A stretch of DNA of 64,000 nucleotides from Candidatus Gemmiger stercoravium (GCA_019119835.1 DWWE01000110.1:1-64000); one strand, 5' to 3'; counted from the first letter of the stretch, positions 31,045 through 41,800 are shown. Made by a program: numbers and translations. Notes: a model not told the origin generated them from the letters alone.

Positions 31045-31266
31045 ATGGTAAGACAAGTCAAGGTTTCCAACTTCACCGAAGTTCAGGGGATCGTGTCTGC
31101 CGCTGCCAAATGCTACAACGAGGTTGGCGTGCATGACATGAAGGGCAGCATTGCCGATGCGAAGAGCATTCTGGGAATGATGAGCTTGGATTACAGCCGT
31201 CCCGTGAAGATTGTCTGTGAAGACGAAAAGGATCTGGATCGTGTGATCCGTGCCGTGAAACAGTAA
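31045..31266 (+). CDS. HPr-family protein lacking the canonical active-site His loop
   Basis: MVRQVKVSNFTEVQGIVSAAAKCYNEVGVHDMKGSIADAKSILGMMSLDYSRPVKIVCEDEKDLDRVIRAVKQ; HPr Ser46 region DAKSILGMMSL present, GLHARP region absent. Confidence 0.8.
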   Translation: MVRQVKVSNFTEVQGIVSAAAKCYNEVGVHDMKGSIADAKSILGMMSLDYSRPVKIVCEDEKDLDRVIRAVKQ

Positions 31267-31332
31267 GTTTACAACTACAACAAAGAAAGGGTCGCCGATG
31301 CTTTGTGCGGCCTGCGTAAAGGAGCGATTTTT

Positions 31333-31452
31333 ATGTCTATGCGTTATCTGACCACTCTGCTGACCGGTGTCCGTCTGAATATGGAGTGCGGCACCGCGGG
31401 TGACGTTCGTGAAGCGGTCGATCTGGCCCGCAACACCTTCAGCAAGCAGTAA
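31333..31452 (+). CDS. 39-aa small ORF downstream of HPr-like gene (not in ORF track)
   Basis: MSMRYLTTLLTGVRLNMECGTAGDVREAVDLARNTFSKQ; aaaggagcg RBS; followed by terminator. Confidence 0.7.
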   Translation: MSMRYLTTLLTGVRLNMECGTAGDVREAVDLARNTFSKQ

Positions 31453-31478
31453 GGACCCGCTGCCCTGGGCAGCGTAAC

Positions 31479-31526
31479 AAAAGCGGCGTGCCGCAGGAAC
31501 CTGGTTTCCTGCGGCACGCCGCTTTT
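31479..31526. terminator. 21-bp-stem bidirectional terminator
   Basis: aaaagcggcgtgccgcaggaa ... ttcctgcggcacgccgctttt. Confidence 0.9.
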
Positions 31527-31559
31527 ATTTTGCAGCGCAGCGGCCCCGGCGCGGCCGGT

Positions 31560-32921
31560 TCAGATCACCTTGTGGTCCATCCATCGGTTGCGGGCAAAGC
31601 GAACGCCGAACAGGATGTCCCGGAAGAACCAGTCGATGAACATCCCCATCCAGACGCCCAGCAGCCCCATGCCCAGGTTGAGCACAAAGAAGTAGCTCAG
31701 CATCACCCGGAACACCCACATGCTTACAATGCTCACCGCCATCGTGAACTTGGCGTCCCCGCCGGCGCGCAGGGCGCTGGGCAGGGTAAAGCTGATCGCC
31801 CACAGCAGCACGCTGCACACCGAGAACCACCGCAGCACCTGCACCCCCATGGCCGTGGCTTCGGCCGTAAGGTTGAACAGCGCACACAGCCCCGGTGCAA
31901 ACAGGAACAGGGTGATGTTGGTCAGCGCCAGGCCGGCCATGGCGATGCCAAGCAGCACAAGGGTGTACCGCTTGGCCTGCTTTTTCTCCCCGGCGCCCAG
32001 GCACTGCCCCACCACCGGGATCATGGCCAGGCTCATGGTGTTGCCGGGGATGTTGGCCAGCCCGGAGATGGAGTTGGCCACCGCGTTGGCGGCGATGGCG
32101 GAGGTGCCCAGCGTGGAGGTCAGGCTGCTCACACAGAGCTTGCCGATCTGGAACATGCCGTTTTCCAGCCCGGAAGGAATGCCGATGCCGAGAATGCGCA
32201 GGATCATCTGCCGGTCCGGCTTCATCTCGGCCAGGCTGGCAATGTGCAGCGGGTTTTCCACCTGCTGCTGTTGCCAGAACACCCAGATGGCCGCGAAAAT
32301 GCGCCCCGCCAGCGTCGCCAGGGCGGCCCCCAGCACCCCCATCCGGAATCCGTAAATCAGGATGGCGTTGCCGCCGATGTTGATGACGTTCATCACCAGG
32401 CTGGCCAGCATGCTGATGCGGCTGTTGCCCTGGGCGCGGAACAGGGCGGCGCCGGCGTTGTAGGCGCCGATGAAGGGGTAGGAGATGGCGCTGACGATGA
32501 AGTACTGCTCGGCAAACCGCATCACGTCCGCGTCGATCTGCCCGAACACCAGCCGCAGGATCGGCCGGCAGAAAAGCAGCGCCGCCGCCATCACCGACAC
32601 CGTGCTGACAGCCAGCACGGTGTACAGCTGGGCGGCGCTTTTGCGGGCGTTTTCGCCGTCCTGCCGGCCCAGGTACTGGCTGCCGATCACGGCGCCGCCG
32701 GTGGCCAGCGCCGCCAGGACCTGGATGATCAGCACGTTGATGCTGTCCACAAGGCTCACGCTGGAGACGGCGGCTTCCCCCACGCCCGAGACCATCAGGG
32801 TATCGGCCATCCCCATCGTGACGCTGAGGATCTGCTCCAGCAGCATCGGAAGGATCAGGGCGGTCAGCGCCTGGCGGCTGAACAGCGGACGACTCTGCGA
32901 AGTTTGCGTTGCAATGTCCAT
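31560..32921 (-). CDS. MATE family efflux transporter
   Basis: LFSRQALTALILPMLLEQILSVTMGMADTLMVSGVGEAAVSSVSLVDSINVLIIQVLAALATGGAVIGSQYLGRQD. Confidence 0.94.
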   Translation of the reverse strand: MDIATQTSQSRPLFSRQALTALILPMLLEQILSVTMGMADTLMVSGVGEAAVSSVSLVDSINVLIIQVLAALATGGAVIGSQYLGRQDGENARKSAAQLYTVLAVSTVSVMAAALLFCRPILRLVFGQIDADVMRFAEQYFIVSAISYPFIGAYNAGAALFRAQGNSRISMLASLVMNVINIGGNAILIYGFRMGVLGAALATLAGRIFAAIWVFWQQQQVENPLHIASLAEMKPDRQMILRILGIGIPSGLENGMFQIGKLCVSSLTSTLGTSAIAANAVANSISGLANIPGNTMSLAMIPVVGQCLGAGEKKQAKRYTLVLLGIAMAGLALTNITLFLFAPGLCALFNLTAEATAMGVQVLRWFSVCSVLLWAISFTLPSALRAGGDAKFTMAVSIVSMWVFRVMLSYFFVLNLGMGLLGVWMGMFIDWFFRDILFGVRFARNRWMDHKVI

Positions 32922-33110
32922 TTTTTCTTCACGACCTATACCAGAATCTCGGCCCGGGCACGGCGGCCGGGCCTGTCTGAGCGTATTATAGGACCGGCGC
33001 CGCCGGCCTGTCAATAGCCCGCGGCCCGCCGGGGCGGACGGTTGCTTTTTTTCGAAAAACGCGCTATGCTGGTACCAGATAAAACACGCTGTCAAAGGAG
33101 TGCTGTAGCC

Positions 33111-34322
33111 ATGAAATATGATTTCACCTCGATCATGGACCGCCGCGGCAAGGATGCCATTGCGGTGGACGGCCTGGGCACCAGCCCCGGCTTTACCCCG
33201 GACGCCCCCAAACCGGGTTTTGATGCGATCCCGATGTGGGTGGCGGACATGAACTTCCCCACGGTACCCACCATCCAGCAGGCCATCCTGGAGCGGGTGC
33301 AGCATCCGGCGTTCGGCTATTTTCAGCCGACCCCGGCCTACTATGACGCTATCTGCCGCTGGCAGCAGGTGCGCAACGGCGTCAGCGGCCTGAGCGCGGC
33401 GGACATCGGGTATGAAAACGGTGTGCTGGGCGGCGTTATCTCGGCGCTTACGGCCTTTGCCGCGCCCGGCGACGGGGTGCTGCTCCACAGCCCCACCTAC
33501 ATCGGCTTCACCAACTGCGTGACCAACAACGGCTACCGCATCGTCCACAGCCCGCTGGTCCGGGATGAAGCCGGCGTCTGGCGGATGGATTATGAGGACA
33601 TGGACGCCAAACTCAAGGCCAACAAGATCCATGTAGCCATCTTCTGCAGCCCCCACAACCCCTGCGGCCGTGTCTGGGAGCGCTGGGAGATCGAAAAGGC
33701 GATGGAGGTCTACCGGGCCAACGACTGCCTGGTCATCTCGGACGAGATCTGGTCGGACATCCTGCTCAACGGCCACAGGCACATCCCCACCCAAAGCGTC
33801 AGCGAGGACGCCCGCAACCGCACGGTGGCCCTGTATGCCCCCAGCAAGACCTTCAATCTGGCCGGGCTCGTGGGCAGCTACCACATCATCTACAACCCCT
33901 ATCTGCGGGACCGGGTCACGGCCAAATCCTCCAAATCCCATTACAACGAGATGAACGTCCTGTCCATGCACGCGCTGATCGGCGCCTACCGCCCGGAAGG
34001 CGAGGCGTGGGTGGATGAGCTGTGCGAAGTGCTCAGCGGCAACATCAACTTTGCCTGCGATTACATCGCCGACCGCTTCCCCGGCGTACAGGTCAGCAAA
34101 CCCCAGGGCACTTACATGCTCTTCCTGGACTGCACCCAGTGGTGCGACCGGCACGGCAAGACCATCGACTGGGTGGAAAAGGCCGGCTGGGACGTGGGGG
34201 TGGCCTGGCAGGACGGCCGTATGTTCCACGGCCCCTGTGCGCTGCGCATGAACCTGGCGCTGCCGCTCAGCCGTGTGCAGGAGGCGTTTGACCGCCTGGA
34301 CCGCTACGTCTTCAACGCCTGA
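33111..34322 (+). CDS. MalY/PatB-type PLP-dependent aminotransferase/C-S lyase
   Basis: MKYDFTSIMDRRGKDAI...IPMWVADMNFPTVPTI...IFCSPHNPCGRVW...ISDEIWSD...APSKTFNLAGL. Confidence 0.9.
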   Translation: MKYDFTSIMDRRGKDAIAVDGLGTSPGFTPDAPKPGFDAIPMWVADMNFPTVPTIQQAILERVQHPAFGYFQPTPAYYDAICRWQQVRNGVSGLSAADIGYENGVLGGVISALTAFAAPGDGVLLHSPTYIGFTNCVTNNGYRIVHSPLVRDEAGVWRMDYEDMDAKLKANKIHVAIFCSPHNPCGRVWERWEIEKAMEVYRANDCLVISDEIWSDILLNGHRHIPTQSVSEDARNRTVALYAPSKTFNLAGLVGSYHIIYNPYLRDRVTAKSSKSHYNEMNVLSMHALIGAYRPEGEAWVDELCEVLSGNINFACDYIADRFPGVQVSKPQGTYMLFLDCTQWCDRHGKTIDWVEKAGWDVGVAWQDGRMFHGPCALRMNLALPLSRVQEAFDRLDRYVFNA

Positions 34323-34386
34323 GCCACCCGGCCGCCAGGGCGGTTCCCGGCGGATCGGCGCAAAAGGGCGCAGCCCCGAAGGTATG

Positions 34387-34443
34387 AAACAGATCGGCCC
34401 CCGAAAGAAGCGAACAGGCTTCCTTCGGGGGCCGATCTGTTTT
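34387..34443. terminator. Long-stem terminator
   Basis: aaacagatcggcccccgaaagaagc-gaacag-gcttccttcgggggccgatctgttt. Confidence 0.88.
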
Positions 34444-34511
34444 CGTTTCTTGCTTTTCGGCGCGGGGCGCGGGCCGGGCTTTCGGCAGTGCCCGCCTGCG
34501 GCCGGCCCGGG

Positions 34512-34985
34512 TCAGCGGGCGCCTTCCAGGGCGAGCAGCTGCTGTTTGATCGCCAGCCCGCCGGCGTAGCCGCCCAGCCCGCCCCCGCGGTTCACCACCC
34601 GATGGCAGGGCACGACGATCGCCAGGGGATTGTTGTGGTTGGCCATCCCGACGGCGCGTGCACCCCGGGGGCAGCCCACCGCGGCGGCCAGCTCGCCGTA
34701 GCTGCAGGTGGTGCCGTAGGGGATGCGGCACAGCGCCGCCCACACCCGGCGCTGGAACGGCGTGCCCTGCCCGTTCAGCGAAAGGGGCAGGGTGAACTGA
34801 CGCCGCTGCCCGGCAAAGTATTCGTCCAGCTGGGCGGCCGCCAGGGGCAGAACCGGGCAGTCGCCCCGGTCCGGCCCGGGCTGCGGGACAAAATGGACGC
34901 CGCACAGCCCCTGCGCGTCGGCGCAGAGCTGCAGCCAGCCCACCGGCGTGTGGTGATACAGGACACAAAGGGGTTCGGTGTTCAT
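34512..34985 (-). CDS. ogt: Methylated-DNA--[protein]-cysteine S-methyltransferase
   Basis: GTPFQRRVWAALCRIPYGTTCSYGELAAAVGCPRGARAVGMANHNNPLAIVVPCHRVV; PCHRV active site. Confidence 0.94.
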   Translation of the reverse strand: MNTEPLCVLYHHTPVGWLQLCADAQGLCGVHFVPQPGPDRGDCPVLPLAAAQLDEYFAGQRRQFTLPLSLNGQGTPFQRRVWAALCRIPYGTTCSYGELAAAVGCPRGARAVGMANHNNPLAIVVPCHRVVNRGGGLGGYAGGLAIKQQLLALEGAR

Positions 34986-35110
34986 GCGGCATACCTCCCG
35001 GGGCCCGCCGCGGCGGGCGTTTTCCATATTATACACCGGGGTCTGCCGGCCTGCAAGGGCATATCCCGGGGGCCGGCGGCATATCTCTCTGGAGAGAGGG
35101 GGGACCCGCC

Positions 35111-37168
35111 ATGACCAAACGCCGCCGGACCCGCCGGGCTGCCCCGGTGCATACGGTACTGCCGATGCTGGACCGGCATATCCGCCGCCGGGTCCGGGTG
35201 TTTGCCGGCGCGGTGGCCGCGCTGTGCTTTGGGGGGCTGCTGCTGCGGCTGTGGGTGCTGCAGGTGCTGGACCCCGGCGGCTATGCGGCCCGGGCGGCGG
35301 ACCAGCAGCTGCGGGACACCGTTTTGCCGGCGGCCCGGGGCGAGATCCTCTCGTCCGACGGCACCCTGCTGGCGGCCAGCGAGACCTGCTGGACCATCCG
35401 CGCCGCCCCGCGGGAACTGGACGACGCCCTGGTGGAGCGGACCGCACAGGCGATGAGCGAGATCCTGGATCTGGACGAGGCCGAGACGCTGGAAAAGTTT
35501 TCGCAGCGCAGCTCCAACGACTGCCTGCTGCGCCGGCGGGTGGACCGGCAGACCGCCGAGGCGGTCCGGTCCTGGTGCCGGGAAAACGGGGCCGAGGGCA
35601 TCCAGATCCGCCAGGATACCCGCCGCGTCTACCCGGAAGGGGACTTCATGGGCTGCCTGCTGGGCTTTACCGATGTGGACAACGCCGGCCTGTGGGGGCT
35701 GGAACTGGAATATGACGAGACGCTGACCGGCCGCAACGGGCGGGTACTGACTGCCAAAAACGCCTGGGGGTATGACATGCCCCAACACTACAGCACCCTG
35801 GTGGAAGCGGTGCCCGGCAACCAGCTGACCCTGACCATCGACGCCAACATCCAGCACATGCTGGAAAGCGCGGTGGCGGCGGCGGTCACCGAACACCAGG
35901 TGGCCGGCCGGGCGGTGGGGATCGTGATGGATGTGCAGACCGGGGCGATCCTGGCCATGACCACCCAGCCGGACTACGACCCCAATCAACCCCGGCTGCT
36001 GGTGAATGAGGCGCTGCGCGCCCAGGTGGATTCCCTCACCGGCGAGCAGCGCACCGAGGCCCTGCAGGCCGCCCAGCAGGCCCAGTGGCGCAACAAGGCC
36101 ATCAGCGACCTGTATGAGCCCGGCAGCGTCTTCAAGCTCATCACCTGCGCGGCGGCGCTGGATGCGGGGGCGGTCACGCCGGACAGCCAGTTCGTCTGTG
36201 CGGGCAAGATCAGTGTGGCCGGCACCCGCTTCCGCTGCGCCAACGGCCATATACACGGGCTGGAAACGCTGGCCCAGGGGCTGGCGGCCTCCTGCAACCC
36301 CTGCTTCATCCAGGTGGGGGCGCGGCTGGGCAAACAGGCGTTCTGCGATTACTTTGCGGCGTTCGGCCTGCGAGAAGCCACTGGCATCGACCTGCCGGGC
36401 GAGATCCGCCGCAGCGAGTACTATACGGCGGACGCCATGGGCCCGGTGGAGCTGGCCAGCTGTTCCTTCGGGCAGAGCAGCAAGGTCAGCTACCTGCAGA
36501 TGATCACGGCGGTGGCGGCGGTGGTCAACGGCGGGCGGCTGATGCAGCCCTATGTGGTGGAGCGCATCACCGCGCCGGACGGCCAGGTGCTTCACCAGGC
36601 CGAGCCGACGGTGCGGCGGCAGGTCATCAGCGACCAGACCTCGCAGACCATGCGCAGTCTGATGGAGGGGGTCGTGACCGGGGGCACCGGCAAAAACGGA
36701 GCGGTGGCCGGCTACCGGGTGGGCGGCAAGACCGGCACCAGTCAGAAGCTGGACAGCGACGACCCCGCCGCCCGCATCGCCAGCTTTGTGGCGGTGGCGC
36801 CCATCGATGCGCCGCGCATCGCCGTGCTGGTCTGCCTGGATGAGCCCCACAGCTGGACCACCAGCGGCGGCGCACTGGCCGGGCCGGTCTGCGCCCAGGT
36901 GCTGGAACAGGCGCTGCCCTACCTGGGGGTCGAACCCTCCTACACCCCCGAAGAACAGGAAAAACTGTTCGCCGCCGTGCCGGATGTGACCGGCTGGCGT
37001 ACCGCCGCCGCAGCCATGAAGCTGCAGGAGTTCGGGTTGGAAGCCGCGCTGGTGGGGGAAGGGGATCGGGTGACCTCCCAGTATCCGGCGGCCGGCATCA
37101 CAGCCCGTCGGGGGTCGTCCATCACGCTGGACACAACCGGCAGCTACGACGCGGCGATGGACCAGTGA
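35111..37168 (+). CDS. Class B penicillin-binding protein with PASTA domain (SpoVD/FtsI-like)
   Basis: SVFK, SCN and KTGTSQK transpeptidase motifs; N-terminal TM; C-terminal PASTA VPDVTGWRTAAAAMKLQEFGLEAAL. Confidence 0.9.
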   Translation: MTKRRRTRRAAPVHTVLPMLDRHIRRRVRVFAGAVAALCFGGLLLRLWVLQVLDPGGYAARAADQQLRDTVLPAARGEILSSDGTLLAASETCWTIRAAPRELDDALVERTAQAMSEILDLDEAETLEKFSQRSSNDCLLRRRVDRQTAEAVRSWCRENGAEGIQIRQDTRRVYPEGDFMGCLLGFTDVDNAGLWGLELEYDETLTGRNGRVLTAKNAWGYDMPQHYSTLVEAVPGNQLTLTIDANIQHMLESAVAAAVTEHQVAGRAVGIVMDVQTGAILAMTTQPDYDPNQPRLLVNEALRAQVDSLTGEQRTEALQAAQQAQWRNKAISDLYEPGSVFKLITCAAALDAGAVTPDSQFVCAGKISVAGTRFRCANGHIHGLETLAQGLAASCNPCFIQVGARLGKQAFCDYFAAFGLREATGIDLPGEIRRSEYYTADAMGPVELASCSFGQSSKVSYLQMITAVAAVVNGGRLMQPYVVERITAPDGQVLHQAEPTVRRQVISDQTSQTMRSLMEGVVTGGTGKNGAVAGYRVGGKTGTSQKLDSDDPAARIASFVAVAPIDAPRIAVLVCLDEPHSWTTSGGALAGPVCAQVLEQALPYLGVEPSYTPEEQEKLFAAVPDVTGWRTAAAAMKLQEFGLEAALVGEGDRVTSQYPAAGITARRGSSITLDTTGSYDAAMDQ

Positions 37169-37174
37169 ACCAAG

Positions 37175-37230
37175 ACGGCCGCCCGGCCCTGCGTGAAAAG
37201 CGCGGGGCCGGGCGGCCGTTCTGTTTCGGC
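37175..37230 (+). terminator. Terminator after PBP gene
   Basis: acggccgcccggccc ... ggggccgggcggccgt + tctgttt. Confidence 0.75.
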
Positions 37231-37306
37231 GGGGAAGTTCATTCTTCTGCCATACCTTTTTAATATTTATCCAACAAAGCCGCGGTATGATACAGCCAAA
37301 GCTCTT

Positions 37307-37867
37307 TCAGATCCCCTCCAGCGCCAGGCGCTGGATCAGGGCGGCCAGGTCGCGGGCGCTCTTTTTCATGCCGCCCTGCACCCACACCCGGAACACTTCG
37401 GTGATGCCGGAAACCAGGAAGGCGTTGATATACGGGTAATCCTCCGGCTTCTGTTCGCTGTGCATTGGCAGCCATTCGGTGTACAGCATCTCGCTGATCA
37501 GCTCCTTGAGCTTGTCCAGCAGTTCGGGGTTGCCGTTCTGCTGCAGAAAGGGCAGGAAATCGGCATGCCGGGCAAAGGCGGAAAACGCCTCGTAGATCAC
37601 CGGGAAAGGATTGTCCTTCAGTTCCTGCGGCGGATATTTGCGGATCACGGCGTCCAGTTCCCCCACCAGCTCCTGCACGATGGAATCCAGCAGCTCCTGG
37701 GTGTCCCGGTAATGCAGGTAGAAGGTGCCCCGGTTGATGCGCGCCAGCCGGCACAGCTGGGTCACCGTGATCTCCTTGGCGCTGTGGTCCCGCAGCAATT
37801 CCAGGTAGGCGTGGCGGATGCTCTCCCGCGTTTTGATGACCCGCAGATCGTTTTTCGCCTCAGCCAT
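37307..37867 (-). CDS. TetR/AcrR family regulator
   Basis: TRESIRHAYLELLRDHSAKEITVTQLCRLARINRGTFYLHYRDTQELLDSIVQEL. Confidence 0.93.
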   Translation of the reverse strand: MAEAKNDLRVIKTRESIRHAYLELLRDHSAKEITVTQLCRLARINRGTFYLHYRDTQELLDSIVQELVGELDAVIRKYPPQELKDNPFPVIYEAFSAFARHADFLPFLQQNGNPELLDKLKELISEMLYTEWLPMHSEQKPEDYPYINAFLVSGITEVFRVWVQGGMKKSARDLAALIQRLALEGI

Positions 37868-37932
37868 AAACGGCTCCTTCCCGGCCGGCGGTCCGGCCTG
37901 AATTTGTTAATTTTTTGTGGGTTATTCGACAG

Positions 37933-38041
37933 GCAATGAACAACTGTTGATTATCCAACGTTACGCTGAATATTAACGATTGAGATTGCCCTTTTTTTCA
38001 TTATAATGAAAGAAGAAAGAAAATCAACACCTGTTCATTGC
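37933..38041. promoter_or_regulatory. Pair of candidate TetR operators flanking the ABC-operon promoter
   Basis: gcaatgaacaactgttga (37933-37950) and reverse-complement-type tcaacacctgttcattgc (38024-38041); promoter TTGAGA-16-TATAAT (37980-38007) between. Confidence 0.65.
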
Positions 38042-38095
38042 ATCGGCCGGCCGATGTGTTCTCTATATAATAAAAAAGTATAAAAGGAGCCTCCC

Positions 38096-38809
38096 ATGTC
38101 CAAACCGACGGACTTTGTCACCTTTGACAATGTGTGCAAGTATTATCAGATGGGCGATACCCGCATCGCAGCGGCTGACCATGTCTCTTTCACGATAGAA
38201 AAAGGGGAGTTCTGCGTGATCCTCGGGCCTTCCGGCGCCGGCAAGACCACCGTGCTGAACATGCTCGGCGGGATGGATACCTGCGACGAAGGACACATCT
38301 GGCTGGACGGCCAGGAGGTCAGCGCCTTCAACCAGAAGCAGCTGACCCAGTACAGGCGGTACGACGTGGGGTTTGTGTTCCAGTTTTACAACCTGGTGCA
38401 GAATCTGACGGCGCGGGAGAATGTGGAGCTGGCTTCCGAGATCTGCCGAGACCCGCTGGACGCCGACCTGGTCCTGGAGGAAGTGGGGCTGGCGCACCGG
38501 CGCAACAATTTCCCGGCCCAGCTTTCCGGCGGCGAGCAGCAGCGGGTCTCCATCGCCCGGGCGCTGGCCAAAAATCCCAAGATCCTGCTGTGCGACGAGC
38601 CCACCGGCGCACTGGACTACAAGACCGGCAAGCAGGTGCTGGCGCTGCTGCAGGCCACCTGCCGGCAAAAAGGGCGCACCGTCATCGTGATCACCCACAA
38701 CAGTGCGCTGGCCGCCATGGCTGACCGGGTCATCCGCATCAACAGCGGGCGGGTGGTGGATATGCAGTGCAACCCGGCGCCGACCCCGGTCGAAAGGATC
38801 GAATGGTGA
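38096..38809 (+). CDS. ABC transporter ATP-binding protein (MacB/LolD type)
   Basis: [23 protein letters not shown]...[32 protein letters not shown]. Confidence 0.95.
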   Translation: MSKPTDFVTFDNVCKYYQMGDTRIAAADHVSFTIEKGEFCVILGPSGAGKTTVLNMLGGMDTCDEGHIWLDGQEVSAFNQKQLTQYRRYDVGFVFQFYNLVQNLTARENVELASEICRDPLDADLVLEEVGLAHRRNNFPAQLSGGEQQRVSIARALAKNPKILLCDEPTGALDYKTGKQVLALLQATCRQKGRTVIVITHNSALAAMADRVIRINSGRVVDMQCNPAPTPVERIEW

Positions 38810-41800
38810 TGAACAAGACCTACAGGAAAAATATAGTGCGCACCCTGGCCAGCAGCCGGGGGCGTTTCCTTGCCATCTTTTCCATCGTGGCGCTGGGCGT
38901 CGGCTTCTTGGCCGGGCTCGTGTCCACCACACCGGACATGCGCCAGTCGGTGGAAACCTACCTGGACGGCGCCGGACTGTATGACATCCGCATCATCGGC
39001 ACCTTGGGGCTGACCCAGGACGATGTACAGGCCCTGCAGGCGGTGGAGGGGGTCCAGGCGGTGCAGCCGGCCTACTCGGCCGACCTGCTGGTGGACACCC
39101 CCGCCGCCGACAGCGCGGTGGCCCGGGTACACAGCCTGCCCGCCGGCGAAGACGGCGACCCGGAAGGCGCAGAGGTGATCAACAGCCTGCAGCTGGAATC
39201 CGGCCGCTGGCCGGAGACTTCCGGCGAATGCGTGGTAGAAGCCGGCGCCGGCGACTTGGCCAAAGGGCTGGCGGTGGGCGATGTGATCGAGGTGCCCGCC
39301 GCCGACAATGAGGATCTGTCGGACAAGCTGGCGGTCACCCGCTTCACAGTGGTGGGGACGGTCCACGATTCGACCTACTTTTCCTTTGAGCGGGAACCCG
39401 CCAGCGTCGGAAGCGGCGCGGTCGAGACCATCTTCTACATTCTGCCGGAGGATTTCTCCTACGAATCCTACACCGAGATCTATCTCAGTGTGGCCGGGGC
39501 CCGGGAACTGGACAGCCTCGGGGATCGCTACGACCAGACCGTGGCGGCGGTGACCGACGCGGTGGACGGCATCGCCGGGGCCCGCAGCCAGGCGCGGTAC
39601 GAGGAGCTGACCTCGGAAGCCCGACAGGAGATCGACGACGCCTGGGCCGAATACTATGACGCCGAGGACGAAGCCCGCACCGAGCTGGCCGACGCGGCGC
39701 AGGAACTGGCGGACGGCCGGGAGGCCCTGGCCGACGGGGAGCAGGAGATCGCAGACGGCGAGCAGGAATACCAGGACGGCCTGGCCGAACTGGCCGACTA
39801 CCAGCAGCAGCTGGCCGACGGCGAGGCGGCCCTGAATGCCGGGGAAGCGGAGTTGGCCCAGGGACAGGCCGAATGGGAGGAAGGCTGGCAGCAGATCCTG
39901 GACGGCGAAGGCCAGCTGGCCGCCGGCAAGGAAAAGCTGGATCAGGCCCAGGCCCAGTATGACGCCGGCGTGGCTGCCTATGAGGAGGCGCTGGCCCGGA
40001 TCGAGTCCGGCGAAGCGGAACTGGAAGCCGGCCGCGCCGTGCTGGAAGAATCCCAGCAGCAGTATGAGGACGGGCTGGCCCAGTGGCAGCAGGGCAAGGA
40101 ACAGCTGGATCATCTGCGCCAGCTGCAGCAGGGTGAAGCCGCCTATCAGGCCGGCATTGCCCAGCTGGCGCAGCGCATCAACGAGGCGGGGCTGGGCGTT
40201 TCGGTCACCGAGGACCAGCTGGCCGACCTGATCCAGCAGCTGGCCGACCGGGGCGAATTCCCCACCCAGGAAGAACTGCTGCAGATCATTCTGGACTGGC
40301 TCGGCGGGATCTCCGGCGGCCAGACCGGCGCCGAGGCGGCAGTGGCCCGGGTGATGCAGGCGGCAGACCAGCTGGAACTGGCGTCCGCCGCCCGGCAGCC
40401 GGCCTCCCCCGAGACGGCCGCCCTGTCGCTCGTACCTGCCGAGCAGCTGCAGCAGGCGCAGGCGGAGGGCTCCGCCAGCGAACTGTGGGGGCAGATCCTG
40501 GAGGAGCTGGAAGGGCTGAAGGATCAGGTCCCCGAAGATCTGCAGGAGGAGTACCAGGCCCTTCTGGACGCGCTGAAGGACCTGGAAAACCAGACCGAAC
40601 TGACCGACCGGCTGCAGCAGCTGTATGAGGGGATCCGCCAGCTGGTGGAGGCCCGCCAGCAGCTGGACGCCGGCATCCAGGCCATCATCGACGCCTACGC
40701 TCAGATGGGGCAGGAACTGACGGAGGAACAGGCCCGGGAACTGTTCTCGGAGGAGAGCCTGACCGCACTGCAGACCCAGCTGGATGCGGCCGAGCAGGAA
40801 CTGAACGACGGCAAGGCCCAACTGGATGGCGGCTGGGCCGAATATGAGGCCGGCGCCGCCGAGCTGGCGGAAGGCCGGCGCCTGCTGGAAGAGAACGCAG
40901 GGGTGCTGGAAAGCGCCCGGGCCCAGCTGCAGGCCGGCTGGGATCAGTATGAGGAGCAGGGCACCGCCTTCTACGACGGGCGCAACCAGCTGCTGTCCGC
41001 CAAGAAAACGCTGGACGACGGCTGGGCGGTCCTGGCGGACAAAAAGCTGGAACTGCAGGACGCCAAACAGCAGATCGCCGACGCCCAGGCCACGCTGGAC
41101 GACGCCCGCGCCGAACTGGAGGACGCCCGCCAGACCATTGCGGAAAAGACCCAGGAGCTGCGCGACGGGGAGATCGAGTATGAGGACGCCAAGGCCAAAG
41201 CCGAACAGGAACTGGCCGACGCCCGCGCCGAGATCGAGGACGCCGAAACCCAGCTGGCCGATATGGAGACAGGGGAGTGGTATGTCTGGGACCGCAGCCG
41301 CAACGTGAGCTTTGCCTCCTTTGACTCCAACTCCACCAAACTGGCCGCGCTGGCCAAGGTCTTCCCGGTGTTCTTCTTCCTGGTGGCGGCGCTGGTGGTC
41401 TCCACCACCATGACCCGCATGGTGGAGGAAGAGCGGCTGCAGATCGGCACCATGAAGGCGCTGGGCTATACCAAGAACGCCATCATGCAGAAGTATCTGC
41501 TCTATGCGCTGACCGCAGCGGCCGCCGGCGCCCTGTTCGGGCTGTGCGCGGGATTCTTTGTTTTCCCGCGGGTCATCTGGACCGCTTACCAGATGATGTA
41601 CTGGACCCCCACCTTCTACACCCCCTGGCGGTGGGACATCTGTGTGCTGTCCGCCGGCTCGCTGCTGCTCTGCACCCTGGCGGCCACCTGGTCGGCCTGC
41701 CGGGCCACGCTGCACGAGACCCCGGCCGCCCTGATGCGCCCCCGCGCCCCCAAGGCCGGCAAACGGATCCTGCTGGAGCGGGTGGGCTTTTTGTGGCGGC

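Noticed and set aside
39700-41270. Possible tandem DNA repeat array
   Set aside because: Similarity is at the protein level (coiled-coil heptads); the DNA units are too diverged for a true tandem repeat
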